DNA of 64,000 nt from Fallopia convolvulus (Eukaryota; Streptophyta; Magnoliopsida; Caryophyllales; Polygonaceae): positions 26,804,494 to 26,868,493 of the forward strand of contig OZ024729.1 of the NCBI GenBank assembly GCA_964016875.1. The letters are read 5' to 3'. The notes beneath the pieces are model-generated. The model was not told where the DNA came from. It saw nothing but the letters and a program-made list of their open reading frames with translations, and searched no databases. Positions 1-11,619 of the stretch are shown piece after piece; the first letter of the stretch is position 1, and each line of letters starts with the position of its first letter. Both the position numbers and the translations under genes were made by a program.

Positions 1-4
1 CTCG

Positions 5-295
5 GTGGTGCCTATAATTTTGGGGAGACCATTCTTAGCCACAGCCGGAGCTATAATAGACGTTAGGAGGGGACTCCTAACCTTTGAGATTGGGGATGAA
101 ATGGTGGAGTTCCACTTTAACCCCACCATGAAAGAGACCAATGAAGCGGAGGTCAAAATGCTTTACACCCACACTGACTACATTGAATGTGGGGACCCGA
201 TCGAGAGGCTGATGACTATTGATACAGTTTTGAGTAGAAGGCTGGTGGAATTTGATCTTGCAGCATTGTACCGACCCTACATGGGTTGTTATTGA
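5..295 (+). pseudogene. Athila-like retropepsin, C-terminal part (copy A)
   Basis: The first residues (VPIILGRPFLATAGAIIDV) are the C-terminal flap and ILGRPF motif of the aspartic protease that processes Gag-Pol in Ty3/gypsy elements. The catalytic Asp lies before the window, so this is the end of a larger gag-pol frame. It is nearly identical to the protease of copy B on the other strand (11812-12585), which fixes its identity. A stop at 293-295 separates it from the downstream RT frame, so this copy is dead. The linker after the protease contains the first degenerate copy of the GTACCGACCC palindrome described in the findings. Confidence 0.85.
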
Positions 296-1426
296 AGCTA
301 CTGGTAGGAAAAGGAGAGATTGGTTCTGCATCATCAGTACCAGCCACCACCAGATTGATACCAAGGCTCCTGGCAGGCAAAAGCGAGTCGGTAGCGACCC
401 CCTCTAGGTCGACATCGACCCTTCTGACAGAAGATGAAGAGCTTCTGACGTTTGATTATCTCGAGGAAGTCTTGAAGACCGAGCATGAAGAATCCATTCT
501 TATCCCAACTGAGCCTACTCCAACGCTCAAGCCTCTTTCAGACTCCCTCAGGTATGAATTTTTAGGTCCTAACTCTAACTTCACTGTTATCGTCAATGCT
601 CAATTAAAAGAGGAAGAAGTAGAGAAGCTGATTTCTGTACTTAGGACCCATAGAAAAGCCATTGGCTACTCTTTAGATGACATAACTGGCATATCCCCTT
701 CATTATGCATGCATAGAATCTACATGGAGGATCATCACAAACCCACAATAGAGCATCAACATAGGCTGAATCCTAATATGAAAGATGTGGTGAAAAAGGA
801 AATTTTAAAACTAATTGATGCCGGGATTATTTTTCCTATATCGGACAACCAATGGGTTAGTCCGGTACATGTAGTTCCTAAAAAGGGGGAATGATTTTTA
901 TTGAAAATGAGAAAGGAGAAATGATCCCCACTAGGACCACAACTAGTTGGTGGATGTGCATTGATTATAGGAAGCTAAATAGTGCTACTAGAAAATATCA
1001 TTTTCCGCTTCCTTTCATTGATCAAGTTTTAGAACGCTTAGCCAAACATGATTACTTTTGTTATTTAGATGGATATAGCGGTTTTTGGCAGATTTCCATT
1101 CATCCTGACGATCAGGAGAAAACAACCTTTACTTGTCCCTACCGGACTTTTGCTTACAGAAGAATGCCATTTGGGCTTTGCAATGCCCTACAACTTTTCA
1201 AAGATGCATGATTGCTATCTTCTCTGATATGATTGAGGACATAGTTGAGGTTTTTATGGATGACTTTTCTGTTTATGGTTCTTCATTTGATTCTTGTCTA
1301 GTTAATCTAACCAGGGTGCTTAAAAGATGTGAAGACACCAATCTCGTGCTTAATTGGAAAAAATGCCATTTTATGGTCCAAGAAGGGATAATGCTAGGAC
1401 ATCTTGTCTCTAAGAGAGAGAGATAG
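286..1426 (+). pseudogene. Athila-like reverse transcriptase (copy A)
   Basis: Three overlapping frames together cover a whole RT. The N-terminal part contains the RT entry region (IGYSLDDITGISPSLCMH, then QWVSPVHVVPKKG). The palm follows with CIDYRKLNSATRK, LDGYSGFWQI and RRMPFGLCNA, then the active-site box FMDDFSVYG near 1255-1285; FMDD is the usual Athila form of YVDD. The reading frame slips near 890 in a run of G after the PKKG motif, and again near 1190-1205. A stop at about 1424-1426 follows the HLVSKR motif. The protein would copy element RNA into cDNA inside the virus-like particle, but this copy cannot make it. Its reverse-strand counterpart in copy B (5613-6482) has different breaks. 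Confidence 0.9.
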
Positions 1427-2495
1427 AGGTAGACAAAGCAAAAAATGAGCTCATTGAAAAACTACCTCCTCCCTCTTCTGTAAAAGATGTTAGGAGTTTT
1501 TTAGGACATGCTGGCTTCTATAGACGTTTCTTTCAAGATTTTTCTAAGATAGCTAAACCATTGACTAACCTACTAATGAAAGATGTAGTGTTTGAGCTGT
1601 CTACAAAATGTCTTGAAGCTTTTCACAGGTTAAGAGAAGCCCTTGTCTCCGCTCCTATTATTCAGTCCCCAGATTGGACACTTCCCTTTGAGATAATGTG
1701 TGATGCCATCGACTATTCTGTTGGTGCAGTATTAGGACAGCGGAAGGATAAGAAGCTCCACGCCATTTATTATGCGAGTAAGACGCTTCATGAGGCGCAG
1801 AGCAAGTATACCATGACGGAGAAGGAATTCCTTTCCGTGATATTTGCATTTGAAAAATTCCGTTCCTATCTTGTTGGTTCTAAAGTGATTGTTTATACTG
1901 ACCATGAAGCCGTTAGATATTAAATGGATAAGAAGGATGCCAAACCTAGGCTACTTCGTTGGATGCTCTTGTTACAGGAATTTGATCATGAAATCAGAGA
2001 CAAGAAAGAAGCTGAAAACTTGGTGGCGGATCACCTATCTAGGTTGCCAGTAGAACACATCACGGATTCCAACAATGTTGTACCAATAAATGACTCTAGA
2101 CCGGACAAGCACCTCATGCTGAACGAGGTCGAAAACTGCAGGAGGCTCATTACCGACCCTATATGGGTCGGTATCGACCCATCACAAAGGTTGGAGCACG
2201 TTGGAAACACCGGTACCGAAGTAGAGAAGCCTGATACCGAGGCCGAACAGCTCGATACCAAGGCTATTAGGATCGTTACCAAGGAGATTACCGAAGCAAC
2301 AAGGCCGATAACGACCCCTACTAGTTCGGTAACGACCCATCTAGGTAAGTTTTCTCAACCTGGTTCAATCCCTTCCGATTCTGATCTTTCCTTATCTCTT
2401 TCTTCTACTTCTCTTCATTTCATTAATGCTATTAGAGGGTTTGCGGATTTTGCTAACTACATTGGAGGAGGCGTGATTCTCGAGGGCTTGACTCC
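1427..2495 (+). pseudogene. Athila-like RNase H and RNase H-integrase linker (copy A)
   Basis: After the RT, the connection region (LPPPSSVKDVRSFLGHAGFY) leads into the RNase H domain with MCDAIDYSVGAVLGQ, HAIYYASKTL and TEKEFLSVIFAFEKFR. A TAA at about 1921-1923 interrupts the normally continuous segment before MDKKDAKPRLLRWML. The tail (DHEIRDKKEAENLVADHLSRL) is the conserved end of RNase H. A linker follows that is rich in repeated peptides such as TDPIWVGIDP, produced by GGTACC-type palindromes at 2150-2340. Coding similarity continues to about 2495, where the reverse-oriented LTR of copy B begins. The integrase of copy A is therefore cut off. Confidence 0.85.
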
Positions 2496-3823
2496 TATTG
2501 AGAGGGTTTCCCGACAAAAAATAAATTGGTTGTCAAGACCCCGCTGTGTATAGGGAGGTCAGGATCGTCCACGGGAATCAAGTTATGTTTGATTAATATT
2601 CTAGAAAACGGGGATAAAAACAAAGTAAAGGAGAATTAACAAAACAACGGTGCAAACACGTTGGTACCGACCTTGTCAGGGTCGGTATCGATGTTGAACT
2701 TAGACTCAAACAAGGCAAACAACACAGAACAAGCATAGGCTCGGTACCGAACTAGTAGCCTCAGTACTGATGCAGAAACAAAGTAATAAGAAGTGTTTTC
2801 GAATGGGAAAAACAATCTAGGACAAGGGTTGCCACGACACAATCATGCAATTTCGATAGTGTGAAGGATAAATAACATGCCTTCAAGATAAAGCTATCAA
2901 CTTTCGTTGATTTAAACAAGCAAATCAATTGACATTCATGAATAAATTCACTCTCTACTTATTTTTAGATCCAAATTTCGTAACTTTCATTAACAAACAA
3001 TATCAACTTTCAAAGTTCATCACACATTCAATTATGCACAATCATGTCGGGTTTTTAACCCCGGTCCTAGAAAAGAGAACTACTCGCTCATAAATAAAAA
3101 GCAATAAGCAATAAGATTGAAGGAAAACATTATATTAAACAAAACAAAAGCTTACTTGAATTAAAACTCGAAACTTGTCTTTAGAACACAAACTTCTTCC
3201 CCAAGTCATCTTCAAAAGCAAACTAGAAACTAAAAAAGAAAAAGAAAAGTCGTGTCTTTGAATCTCACGCGTCTCCCTCTCTGTCTCCAATTGAACGACT
3301 CCTTAAACTAGGTTAAAACAAGGGTTTTTATACTAGAAAAGCTATCTACAAAGTTTCCATAAAGATAGAACTTCCTAAACTAAAAAGATTACGGAATAAA
3401 AATATAAAAATTTCGACGTCAGCGCATCTATCGAGCCTGAGAGACTCGTTTGCTGAACCATCTCGTCCTTGCCTTGCTGCAGACCTCGGTACCGAACCCA
3501 CAGGGTCAGTATCGAGTTTGTTTTCCTTGACATTTTGTACGTTTTCATAGCCTCTTTTGGATTTGCCGGGATCTTTTAAAAGTTCTTCTTTCTTCCTTAA
3601 CTCGTACATGCTCCACAACCATCCTCTCGATCTCAACTTCTTCGAAACACTCCTATTTTTGCTTCAAAAACCTACAAAAACACTAAAACGGAGTAGCTTC
3701 CATACTTTTCACAAAATATGCAAACTTATCCAAAAACATACGAAACAAACACTAAAACTCAACTATACTAAGCTAAACAACTAGGAAAAACACTTAAAAA
3801 CTATACTGAAAACACGAACATCA
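2496..3823 (-). mobile_element. 3' LTR of Athila-like copy B
   Basis: Read on the minus strand this is one of five copies of the same LTR in the window (others: 14125-14896, 25426-26810, 30987-32383, 35505-38911). Its sense start, near 3823, follows a polypurine tract. Its sense end, near 2496, has the CCCTCTCAA(C/T)A terminus shared with the plus-strand copies. Length is about 1328 bp against about 1390 for the others. It contains the conserved leader-like sequence reading CCGTGGACGATCCTGAC and paired GGTACC palindromes at 2661-2692 and 3485-3516. The CA end is mutated to TA. Confidence 0.8.
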
Positions 3824-4799
3824 AAATACCCCATACTTATGCTTGCTTGTCCTCAAGCAATCACTAGACATAGACCAAAACCAAATAACATATTCATCAA
3901 GTAATAGCCTTTATCTAAAAAGCAACTTCAAAGCATAGCAAAAATAGCACATGATTGTTAATGTCATAACACATATATATGCAACCAATAGACACAAGCA
4001 TTCACAATCCAATCTCACCAAGGATAATGTGTTTCACTCGACTCTCATGTGTTTAGGCTTATAAATTCATCTCTCAACTCAATCTAATACGCAAAAACTC
4101 ATAGAAATTGGAACTTATATCACCAAACTCTCCACCAAAGATTTGTCAAAACAAGCAAAAATCATCAAGAGAACTTAGGGTCAATAAAAAGCTTCATAGA
4201 AGCTTCCATTCGGCTGGGTTGTAATGGGGCTTGGTAATAACAATAAGGCGTGGAAATATTTTGGCTATGTGGTGCTAAAAATATCCGAGAATCAAAGACT
4301 CCTAAAAACTCACATATATCCAAAACACTCATCAAAGATAACCAAACTCCTCATTTTTTTTCATTTTGCACACTCTCTTTCACTCACCTATTTAAATCCT
4401 AGAAAGTCTCATATACATAATATAAAGAAACTCTTGGCTTTGAACATTAACACACTTGCACGTTTTTTCTCTTTCTTTTCTTATTCCTTTCTTTTTTCTT
4501 CTCTTTTTTTCTGCATTTTTCTTCACTTTTTTCTTACTGGCACAACCTCGGTACCGACCCTTGTAGGGTTGGTATCGAGCCTGATTTGGCTTTTCTTCCT
4601 CTTCTTTCTTGTGCAATTTTTCTACCAAGAGATCTTTTACACAATTTAAAACAAGAGACTTCCAATCTACCCCAACCAAACCCTTTATTTTCGAACCAAC
4701 ATACATCATATACTCAACAAAAACGATTCCTCTCCAACTAAGTCCAAATCCCCGAATAGGGTCAAGTTTATATTGGTTAGGGAATAGTTTTATGGAGCT
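3824..4799 (-). mobile_element. 3' untranslated internal region and PPT of copy B
   Basis: On the minus strand this segment ends in GCTTGAGGACAAGCAAGC, then AAGTATGGGGTATTTT, the polypurine tract that primes plus-strand DNA directly before the LTR. It is colinear with 14897-15830 of copy D and similar to 29950-30986 (G) and 34503-35504 (H). It holds a 33-bp GGTACC palindrome at 4547-4579. No coding frame of interest. At about 4800 it is joined directly to the RNase H tail, so integrase and the env-position ORF are missing from this copy. Confidence 0.75.
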
Positions 4800-5612
4800 T
4801 CAGTGATGGCTCGGTACCGAGCCGATTAGGGTCGGTAACGAGCTTCTACAGTTATCGACCTCGTAAAACATGAGGTGCTCGTCCGGTCTGGAGTCGTTGA
4901 TTGGCACAGCATTGTTGGAGTCAGTAATGAGTTCAACTAGCAACCTAGATAAGTGATCCGCCACCAAGTTTTCTTCTCCTTTCTTGTCTCGGATCTCATG
5001 ATCTAATTCCTGTAATAAGAGCATCCAACGGAGTAACCTAGGTTTGGCATCCTTTTTTGGTCATTAGATATCTAACGGCCTCATGGTCAGTATAAACTAT
5101 TACTTTTGAACCAACAAGGTAGGACGGAATTTTTCGAAATCAAATACCACGAAGAGGAATTCCTTGTCCGTGGTAGTATACTTACTCTGCGCCTCATCGA
5201 GTGTCTTACTTGCATAATAGATGGCGTGGAGCATTTTATCCTTCCGTTGCCCTAGCACTGCTCCAATAGCATAGTCACTGGCGTCACACATAATCACAAA
5301 GGGCAGGGTCCAATCTGGAGATTGTATGATAGGAGCGGGGATGAGGGCCTCTCTCAACCTGTGAAAAGCTTCAAGACATTCTGGAGACAGCTCAAACACT
5401 ACATCTTTCATCAGTAGGTTAGTCAAAGGTTTAGCTATCTTAGAAAAATCTTGCATGAAACGTTTATAGAAGCCAACATGTCCTAAAAAACTCCTAACGT
5501 CTTTGAAAGAAGAAGGGGGAGGTAGTTTTTCAATAAGCTCAATTTTTGTTTTGTCAACCTCTATCCCTCTTTTTGAGACGAGGCGCCCTAGTACAATCCC
5601 TTCTTGGACCAT
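4800..5612 (-). pseudogene. Athila-like RNase H (copy B)
   Basis: The minus-strand frame from 5612 starts in the RT-RNase H connection (MVQEGIVLGRLVSKRG, then DVRSFLGHVGFYKRF). It continues through RNase H with MCDASDYAIGAVLGQ and HAIYYASKTLDEAQSKY. The conserved EKFR segment runs into a frameshift at about 5100, and a second slip at about 5060 follows a run of A/T. The 5024-4800 frame supplies the domain end (LDHEIRDKKGEENLVADH) and a linker carrying a GGTACC palindrome at 4810-4842. The normal downstream integrase is absent. Confidence 0.88.
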
Positions 5613-6482
5613 GAAATGACATTTTTCCTAATTAAGCACAAGGTTGGTTTCTTCACATCTTTTAAGCACACAAGTAAGATTAGCAAGACAAGCATCAAAT
5701 GAAGAACCATACACAGAAAAATCATCTATAAAGACCTCTACGATGTCCTCTATCATGTCAGAAAATATAGCCATCATGCATCTTTGAAAAGTTGCAGGGG
5801 CGCAAATGGCATTCTCCTATATGCAAAGGTCCCATAGGGACATGTAAAGGTTGTTTTCTCTTGATCATCAAGATGAATGGGAATTTGCCAAAAACCGCTA
5901 TAGCCATCTAGATAACAGAAATAATCATGCTGAGCTAAGCGATCTAAGACTTGATCAATAAAAGGAAGCGGAAAATGGTCTTTCCTTGTGGCACTATTGA
6001 GCTTCCTATAATCAATGCACATTCTCCAACTAGCTGTGGTTCTAGTGGGGATTAGCTCTCCCTTTTCGTTTTCAATAACGATCATCCCCCCTTTTTAGGG
6101 ACTACATGGACCCAACTAACCTATTGACTGTCCGATATAGGAAATATGATCCCAGGATCAAGTAATTTAATAATTTCCTTATTTTCCACCTCTTTCATAT
6201 TAGGATTTAACCTACGTTGATGCTCTATGGTGGGTTTATGATTATCCTCCATGTAAATCCGATGCATGCATAATGAGGGGGATATGCTAGTTATATCATC
6301 TAAGGAATAGCCAATGGCTTTTCTATATGCCCTAAGCACAGAAAGAAGCTTCTCTACTTCCTCATCTTTTAGTTTAGCATTAATGATTACGGGAAAAGTA
6401 GAGTTAGGACCAAGAACTTCATACCTGAGGGAGTCTGGAAATGGCTTGAGCGTTGGGGTAGGCTCAGCCGAAATAAGAATGG
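5613..6482 (-). pseudogene. Athila-like reverse transcriptase (copy B)
   Basis: Minus-strand frames 6339-6121 and 6085-5774 plus the region to 5613 contain the RT motifs IGYSLDDITSISPSLCMH, CIDYRKLNSATRKDHFPLP and LDGYSGFWQIP, and the box VFIDDFSVYGSSF near 5700-5740. There is a frameshift after the PKKG motif near 6085, a premature stop in the QWVS segment near 6121, and a deletion in the FGLCNAP segment near 5800. The N-terminal side is interrupted at 6482 by element C. The same frame resumes at 11620, which shows that C was inserted into an older copy B. Confidence 0.88.
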
Positions 6483-7716
6483 TGACTCGACTAAAGTCGT
6501 TGTGCCGAGATCAAAAATAAATTACCCTAAACTACAAACCAAGTATAGCATTCAAGTAAGGGATCGAACCCAAGAGAATCGGTATTCTAATCAATCAGCA
6601 AAGAACAAAGACAGGGTTTTTGGGGTTTAAGCAAGCAAACAGTATTAGGTTTCAAATCAATTAAAGGAAAGCAGAGTTCATTCTATCAATTCCACCTTCT
6701 TAATCATTCGATCATTGATTCATCGACTTTTTTATAATTCCCAGGTTAATTCCAATCCTTATAAAAGATATCCACTTGTCCACGGTCCAAGCGAAATTAT
6801 GATATGAATAAAAACGCTTAATTCAAATCATGCAAAAGATTAAGGATAAAAGGAAATTAATTCATGCAATCAAACAACGAGTCTCATGCATAAAATAATC
6901 ATCAAATACTCTTTCTCAATTCCAGTCCACGGTCCTGGAAAAGAGTTGTTTCAAGGATAAATAAGATTATACAGACAACAATCAAACCTAATCCAAACAG
7001 TAGATCTAAGTCAATCAAACAAGTTGATCAGGCTCATAAAATCAAACATAGATCATAGAATTTAAAACAAGAGTTTTGATATTAACCAAAGGATAGAAAA
7101 GTTACCAGAATCTCACGAATTCAATAAAAAGGCTTCCTTGATCAAACAAACTCCAAGAAAGATTAGTTCTCCATAATAGAAATAAAAACTAGGTTAAAGT
7201 AAAAATCTCCAAAAGTATGCTATATCCAAAGTCTGCTACGAAAATAGGCTTAAATAATCGAAACAATATCCGAAAATACTAAAGATATAAATATAAATAA
7301 AGATAGAATAAAACGAAAGTCGGCGCTAGGAATAACCGCCACCCGCGAGCGCAGGTCACAGGCCGCGAGCGCGGCTCCAACTTCCTCTCGGCGTCCGCGG
7401 ATCCTCGATCTCCCGCGGGCTCGGGTCTCGACTCACGGTCGCGGGTCCTGCGAACTCTCACCCCCTCGGATTTTCTCTTCACCTCGGTCTCGGCTCCATA
7501 CCCGAGGGCACGGGTCTTGATCTCCGTAAAATCTTCAGTCTTTTATTCCTTGCAACCGCTGTAAAGCGGGTCTTCAGTTCAAACTTAGGACTTCTGTCTT
7601 CACAATCTTCATCTGTAGGCTTTTCTGATATTACAATTAAACACCCTAATCTAGCCTAAAACACTCAGAAATCCTAATAAAATTACATAATTACGTTGTA
7701 TTAAACCAGCGTATCA
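6483..7716 (-). repeat. 3' LTR of element C
   Basis: This 1234-bp LTR matches 10388-11619 almost base for base; a few percent of positions differ by eye. It carries the family palindrome ACCCGCGAGCGCAGGT (7341-7356) and CCGCGAGCGCGG (7363-7374). The divergence between the two LTRs means the insertion is not very recent. Confidence 0.9.
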
Positions 7717-7735
7717 AATTCCCCCATACTTAGAT
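7717..7735 (-). other. Polypurine tract of element C
   Basis: Read on the minus strand it is AAGTATGGGGGAATT directly before the LTR start TGATACGC. The same AAGTATGGGG core serves as the PPT in the Athila-like copies, which suggests a shared ancestry of the 3' end. Confidence 0.75.
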
Positions 7736-8414
7736 CTTGCTCGTCCTCGAGTAAGCTCAAACAAAATCTAACAATCAATACAACCAAGATCCACAGGAAG
7801 TAATAAGGGAATCAGAAAAATAAAAACTAAACTCTCATCTCACAGCCCGAACCCATGTAGAGAAATAATGAGCAAAGACATGAAAGCTCAAACACACACC
7901 TCACCAGAATACAAATAGATATCAACTCTCAAGCTCTAAAAAGTGTAGAGCAACCTAGGATCTACCCGACATCTAAAATGTAATCCCCAGACCCCAAAGT
8001 AGAATATGATCCTAAACACTCTGATTTTTCCACTCATTCTACTTAGGCGCCCTTTCGGGTTTTCACCTAATCACTCTTTCCATTTTTCTTTAGGTGTGCT
8101 CACATATACTCACATCTCTCATAAACCTCATATTACCCCAGCCTAATGCTGGTCCGGGTTACCTGCTTATTACCTGAGCCGCCCTTTCGGGTTTTCGACT
8201 CATCCTAGGATTTTATATGCCTTTTTCCGAAATTTTTATGCCTTTTTCGTTTTTTTTAAACTGAAATACTGAATCAAATAACAGAAATAAATGCAACTGT
8301 ACATATATCACAAAGTAAAGCAGTGAATCCCCTCCCCCATACTTTAACTCTTCATTGTCCCCAATGAAGCTAAGAAATAAAAATCAAAGTATAGAGAAGA
8401 GGGAATCAGAAGAC
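7736..8414 (-). other. Element C 3' untranslated interior
   Basis: Non-coding interior between the degenerate ORF and the polypurine tract. Two inverted CGCCCTTTCGGGTTTTC-type stretches (about 8049 and 8180) repeat. No convincing frame is present. A second AAGTATGGGGGAGGGG purine run, on the minus strand around 8330-8345, follows the ORF. Confidence 0.5.
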
Positions 8415-9613
8415 TCACTGAGTCTGCCAGAAAATAGCAGCCTGTCTCTGATGCTCAACCATTGCCTCCAAAGCTCGATTCGTAGCATCCTGGCGTGCGG
8501 ACAAATGTTGCAGTCCAGTCAACATCTGCTCCTCAAAACTCATCTCAGCAGTCCAAGGAAAACCAGAAGGAGCAGATGTAGATGCATATGTAGCTGGGTT
8601 AGGTACACCCCAACCAGATGTAGAATGTGGACCAGGAGCCCATCGATATGGCTCAGAAGAAAATCTAGAATGATACGCCTCAACATGCTCATCCTAACCT
8701 CCACCATCATCCTCATAATCTTCCTCAACAACCTCATCCACAGGTGCGTCTATATCAGGCTGTAAGTGAAAGTCATATACAGTATTTCCATACTGTAATG
8801 CTATAGGTAGACGTAGAAAAGGCGTAGCAGGATGCCCATGAAGCCAAGTCCAACCCCCTCAGCTGAACCTCTCAAACAACCAGCCCGAACTAACGCCTGA
8901 TGGTTATACAGATGACCATCAGCCAGACGTCCTCCATAGCGGGCCTCTATCTGCTCAATAGTAATAAACCACATGGCTAAATGTGTAACCATGCCACCCA
9001 ATCCTATCTGCCCTTGTTTCCTAGGGTACTTCTGAGCTGACTTTATAAACAAACCAAACCAATCTGGGCACTCAGATGGAAAAGGAAACAAGCACCAAAT
9101 CAATCTCATATCATGTGCAGATACCTTGTTCACCTCTCCCTGCCCCAGAAACGCCATAGCTAGAACCTTATGACACAAACGCACACAAGGGTGGGGAATC
9201 TTACTGTTTGTCTCTCCAGAATTAGTGTCAAAGGGGGAGCCAGTAAGTGCATACCAAAAATCAAAGCATCTAGCATCTGTCAATATACTCTTCCACCCTT
9301 CAGTAAGTGGAGAAGTAATCCCAAAGTTCAGATAAGCCTCCTCACGGGATATGTTACAGACTCTATCACAGGCATGGAATGTCAGAACCCCATCAGAATA
9401 GTGGAATGTAGACAGAAACTCTACAGTCAGCCCTTTGTAGGTAGGAATACCTAAACCCCTAGTCTCTAGCAACTACTTTGTACACTCCCTAAATCCCAGA
9501 TCAATCAACGTCGGGATATCAAAAAACTTAGTACTCACAAATCTCCTAGTCTCATACTTATCCCACAACTCCCTCTGCCTATCAATCAGATTCTGTAAAT
9601 CGAAATACGCCAT
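8415..9613 (-). pseudogene. ATHILA ORF-1-like protein of element C
   Basis: The frame begins at an ATG at 9613 (MAYFDLQNLIDRQREL). A TAG at 9473-9475 interrupts it, and it continues in the same frame to about 8801. The segment GLGIPTYKGLTVEFLSTFHY resembles the ATHILA ORF-1 family (PF03078), a protein of unknown function found in Athila-type elements. A frameshift follows near 8800. The C-terminal part then reads SEPYRWAPGPHSTSGWG through EMSFEEQMLTGLQHLSARQ and ends at TGA 8415-8417. No zinc knuckle or enzyme motif is visible. It is the only gene in the element, so it may replace gag or sit at the env position. Confidence 0.6.
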
Positions 9614-10387
9614 ACTGAATAAAGAACAGAATCGAGAAATATTACCCGGAAATTGATAACCGCGGGAGCGTGTAGCAGGGCGAGGATGCGGAACGGCGAA
9701 GAGTCCACCCGCGGGCGCGTGTGGGACACCGCGATCGCGGTTTCTGGCGATTTCAGATCTGAGTCGACGAGCAACAGCGAACGCCCAATTTCTTCCTAAA
9801 TCTCACCAACAACAACAACTCCGACTCCAAAAGGCAGAATTTTGACTCCAAAAGGCAAAATAAGTACTAACCGGTGTAGATCTGAAGCCGAAATTGCACA
9901 ACTCAAAAATCCGACCAAACCACGAACGGAGTGTGGCTGGTGGCTGCGAACCGCGAGCGCCGATGTGGGGCCGCGGGCGCGGGTCTCCGGTGGTCGCGGG
10001 GCTAGACGGAGGCGCGGTGGTTGGAGTTTGCACGTTTGGCGGTGGTTGGTTTGTGGTATGGAGGCTTGTTTTTTTGGAGTTTTGGTTGTGAGGAATTGTG
10101 TCGAGGAAGGCAAGGGCTATATGGGAGTGGGTTTTAATTTTGAGAAGGGCTAGGGTTTTTTTTGTATTGTTTTGGGCTCGGGTTGGCACTGATTTGGGCT
10201 TTTTCGAGGGTTTCACCCGAAAACCTTTTATTTCAAGGGTTTCACCTGAAAGCCTTTTATTTCGGGGGTTTCACCCGAAAACCTTTTATTTTTTTATTTT
10301 ATTATTTTCTATTTTTTTTATAAACAAACGAAAGACGAAACTTCTGCCAGGAGGAACCCGCGAACGCGGGTCCGAGCCCTAGAAATT
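9614..10387 (-). other. Element C 5' leader with palindromes and short tandem repeat
   Basis: GC-rich leader between the 5' LTR and the ORF. It contains the 14-bp perfect palindrome ACCGCGATCGCGGT (9728-9741), ACCCGCGAACGCGGGT (10356-10371), and related GC palindromes near 9700 and 9945-9984. At about 10205-10290 a unit of about 31 bp, reading GGTTTCACCCGAAAACC, is repeated three times. Overlapping frames of 94-137 codons here are by-products of base composition. Confidence 0.55.
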
Positions 10388-11619
10388 TGACTCGACTAAA
10401 GTCGTTGTGCCGAGATCAAAAATAAATTACCCTAAACTACAAACAAAATACAGCATGCAAGTAAGGGATCGAACCCAAGAGAATCGGTATTCTAATCAAT
10501 CAGCAAAGAACAAAGACAGGGTTTTTGGGGTTTAAGCAAGCAAACAATATTAGGTTTCAAATCAATTAAAGGAAAGCAGAGTTCATTCAATCAATTCCAC
10601 CTTTTTAATCATTCGATCATTGATTCATCCACTTTTCTATAATTTGCAGGTTAATTCCAATCCTTATAAAAGATATCCGCTTGTCCAGGGTCCAAGCGAA
10701 ATTATGATATGAACAAGAACGCTTAATTCAAATCATGCAAAAGATTAAGGATAAAAGGAAATCAATTTATGCAATCAAACAACGAGTCTCATGCATAAAA
10801 TAATCATCAAATACTCTTTCTCAATTCCAGTCCACGGTCCTGGAAAAGGGTTGTTTCAAAGATAAATAAGATTGCACAGACAACATTCAAACCTAATCCA
10901 AACAGTAGATCTAAGTCAATCAAACAAGTGATCAGGCTCATAAAATCAAACATAGATCATAGAATTTAAAACAAGAGTTTTGATATTAACCAAAGGATAG
11001 AAAAGTTACCAGAATATCACGAATTCAATAAAAAGGCTTCATTGATCAAACAAACTCCAAGGAAGATTAGTTCTCCATAATAGAAATAAAAACTAGGTTA
11101 AAGTAAAAATCTCCAAAAGTATGCTATATCCAAAGTCTGCTACGAAACTAGGCTTAAATACTCGAAACAATATCCGAAAATACTAAAGGTATAAATATAA
11201 ATAAAGATAGAATAAAACGAAACTCGGCGTTCGGAATAACCGCCACCCGCGAGCGCGGGTCACAGGCCGTGAGCGCGGCTCCAGCTTCCTCTCGGCGTCC
11301 GCGGATCCTCGATCTCCCGCGGGCTCGGGTCTTGACCCGCGATCGCGGGTCCTGCGAACTCTCGCCCCCTCGGATCTTCTCTTCACCTAGGTCTCGGCTC
11401 CATACCCGATGGCACGGGTCTTGATCTTCGTAAAATCTTCAGTCTTTTATTCCTTGCAATCGCTTTAAAGCGGGTCTTCAGTTCGAACTTAGGACTTCTG
11501 TCTTCACAAGCTTCATTTGTAGGCTTTTTTGATATTACAATTAAACACTCTAATCTAGCCTAAAACACAGAAATCCTAATAAAAACACATAATTACGCTG
11601 TACTAAAACCAGTGTATCA
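10388..11619 (-). repeat. 5' LTR of element C
   Basis: This 1232-bp partner of 6483-7716 starts with TGACTCGACTAAAG on the plus strand and ends with GTGTATCA. It holds two perfect 16-bp palindromes, ACCCGCGAGCGCGGGT (11245-11260) and ACCCGCGATCGCGGGT (11335-11350). The 3' LTR has partly decayed versions of both. Confidence 0.9.

Larger units (their letters stand above)
6483..11619 (-). mobile_element. Element C: non-autonomous two-LTR retrotransposon nested in copy B
   Basis: Two LTRs of about 1233 bp in the same orientation flank a 2.67-kb interior. On the minus strand the LTRs begin TGATACGCTGG and end GTCGAGTCA. The five flanking bases on the plus strand are AATGG (6478-6482) and AATTG (11620-11624), a target duplication with one mismatch. 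The coding sequence of copy B resumes exactly on either side. The interior holds one degenerate ORF and a clear polypurine tract but no gag, protease, RT or integrase, and no recognisable primer binding site after the 5' LTR. It must have depended on proteins made elsewhere. Confidence 0.85.

Noticed and set aside
890..900. Programmed frameshift in RT
   Set aside because: The slip in copy A lies in a conserved motif inside the RT domain, and copy B has a different slip at the same G run; mutation in a homopolymer is simpler.
9796..10216. Overlapping frames of 94-137 codons in the element C leader
   Set aside because: They occur on both strands in GC-rich palindromic DNA and resemble no protein; they are composition effects.
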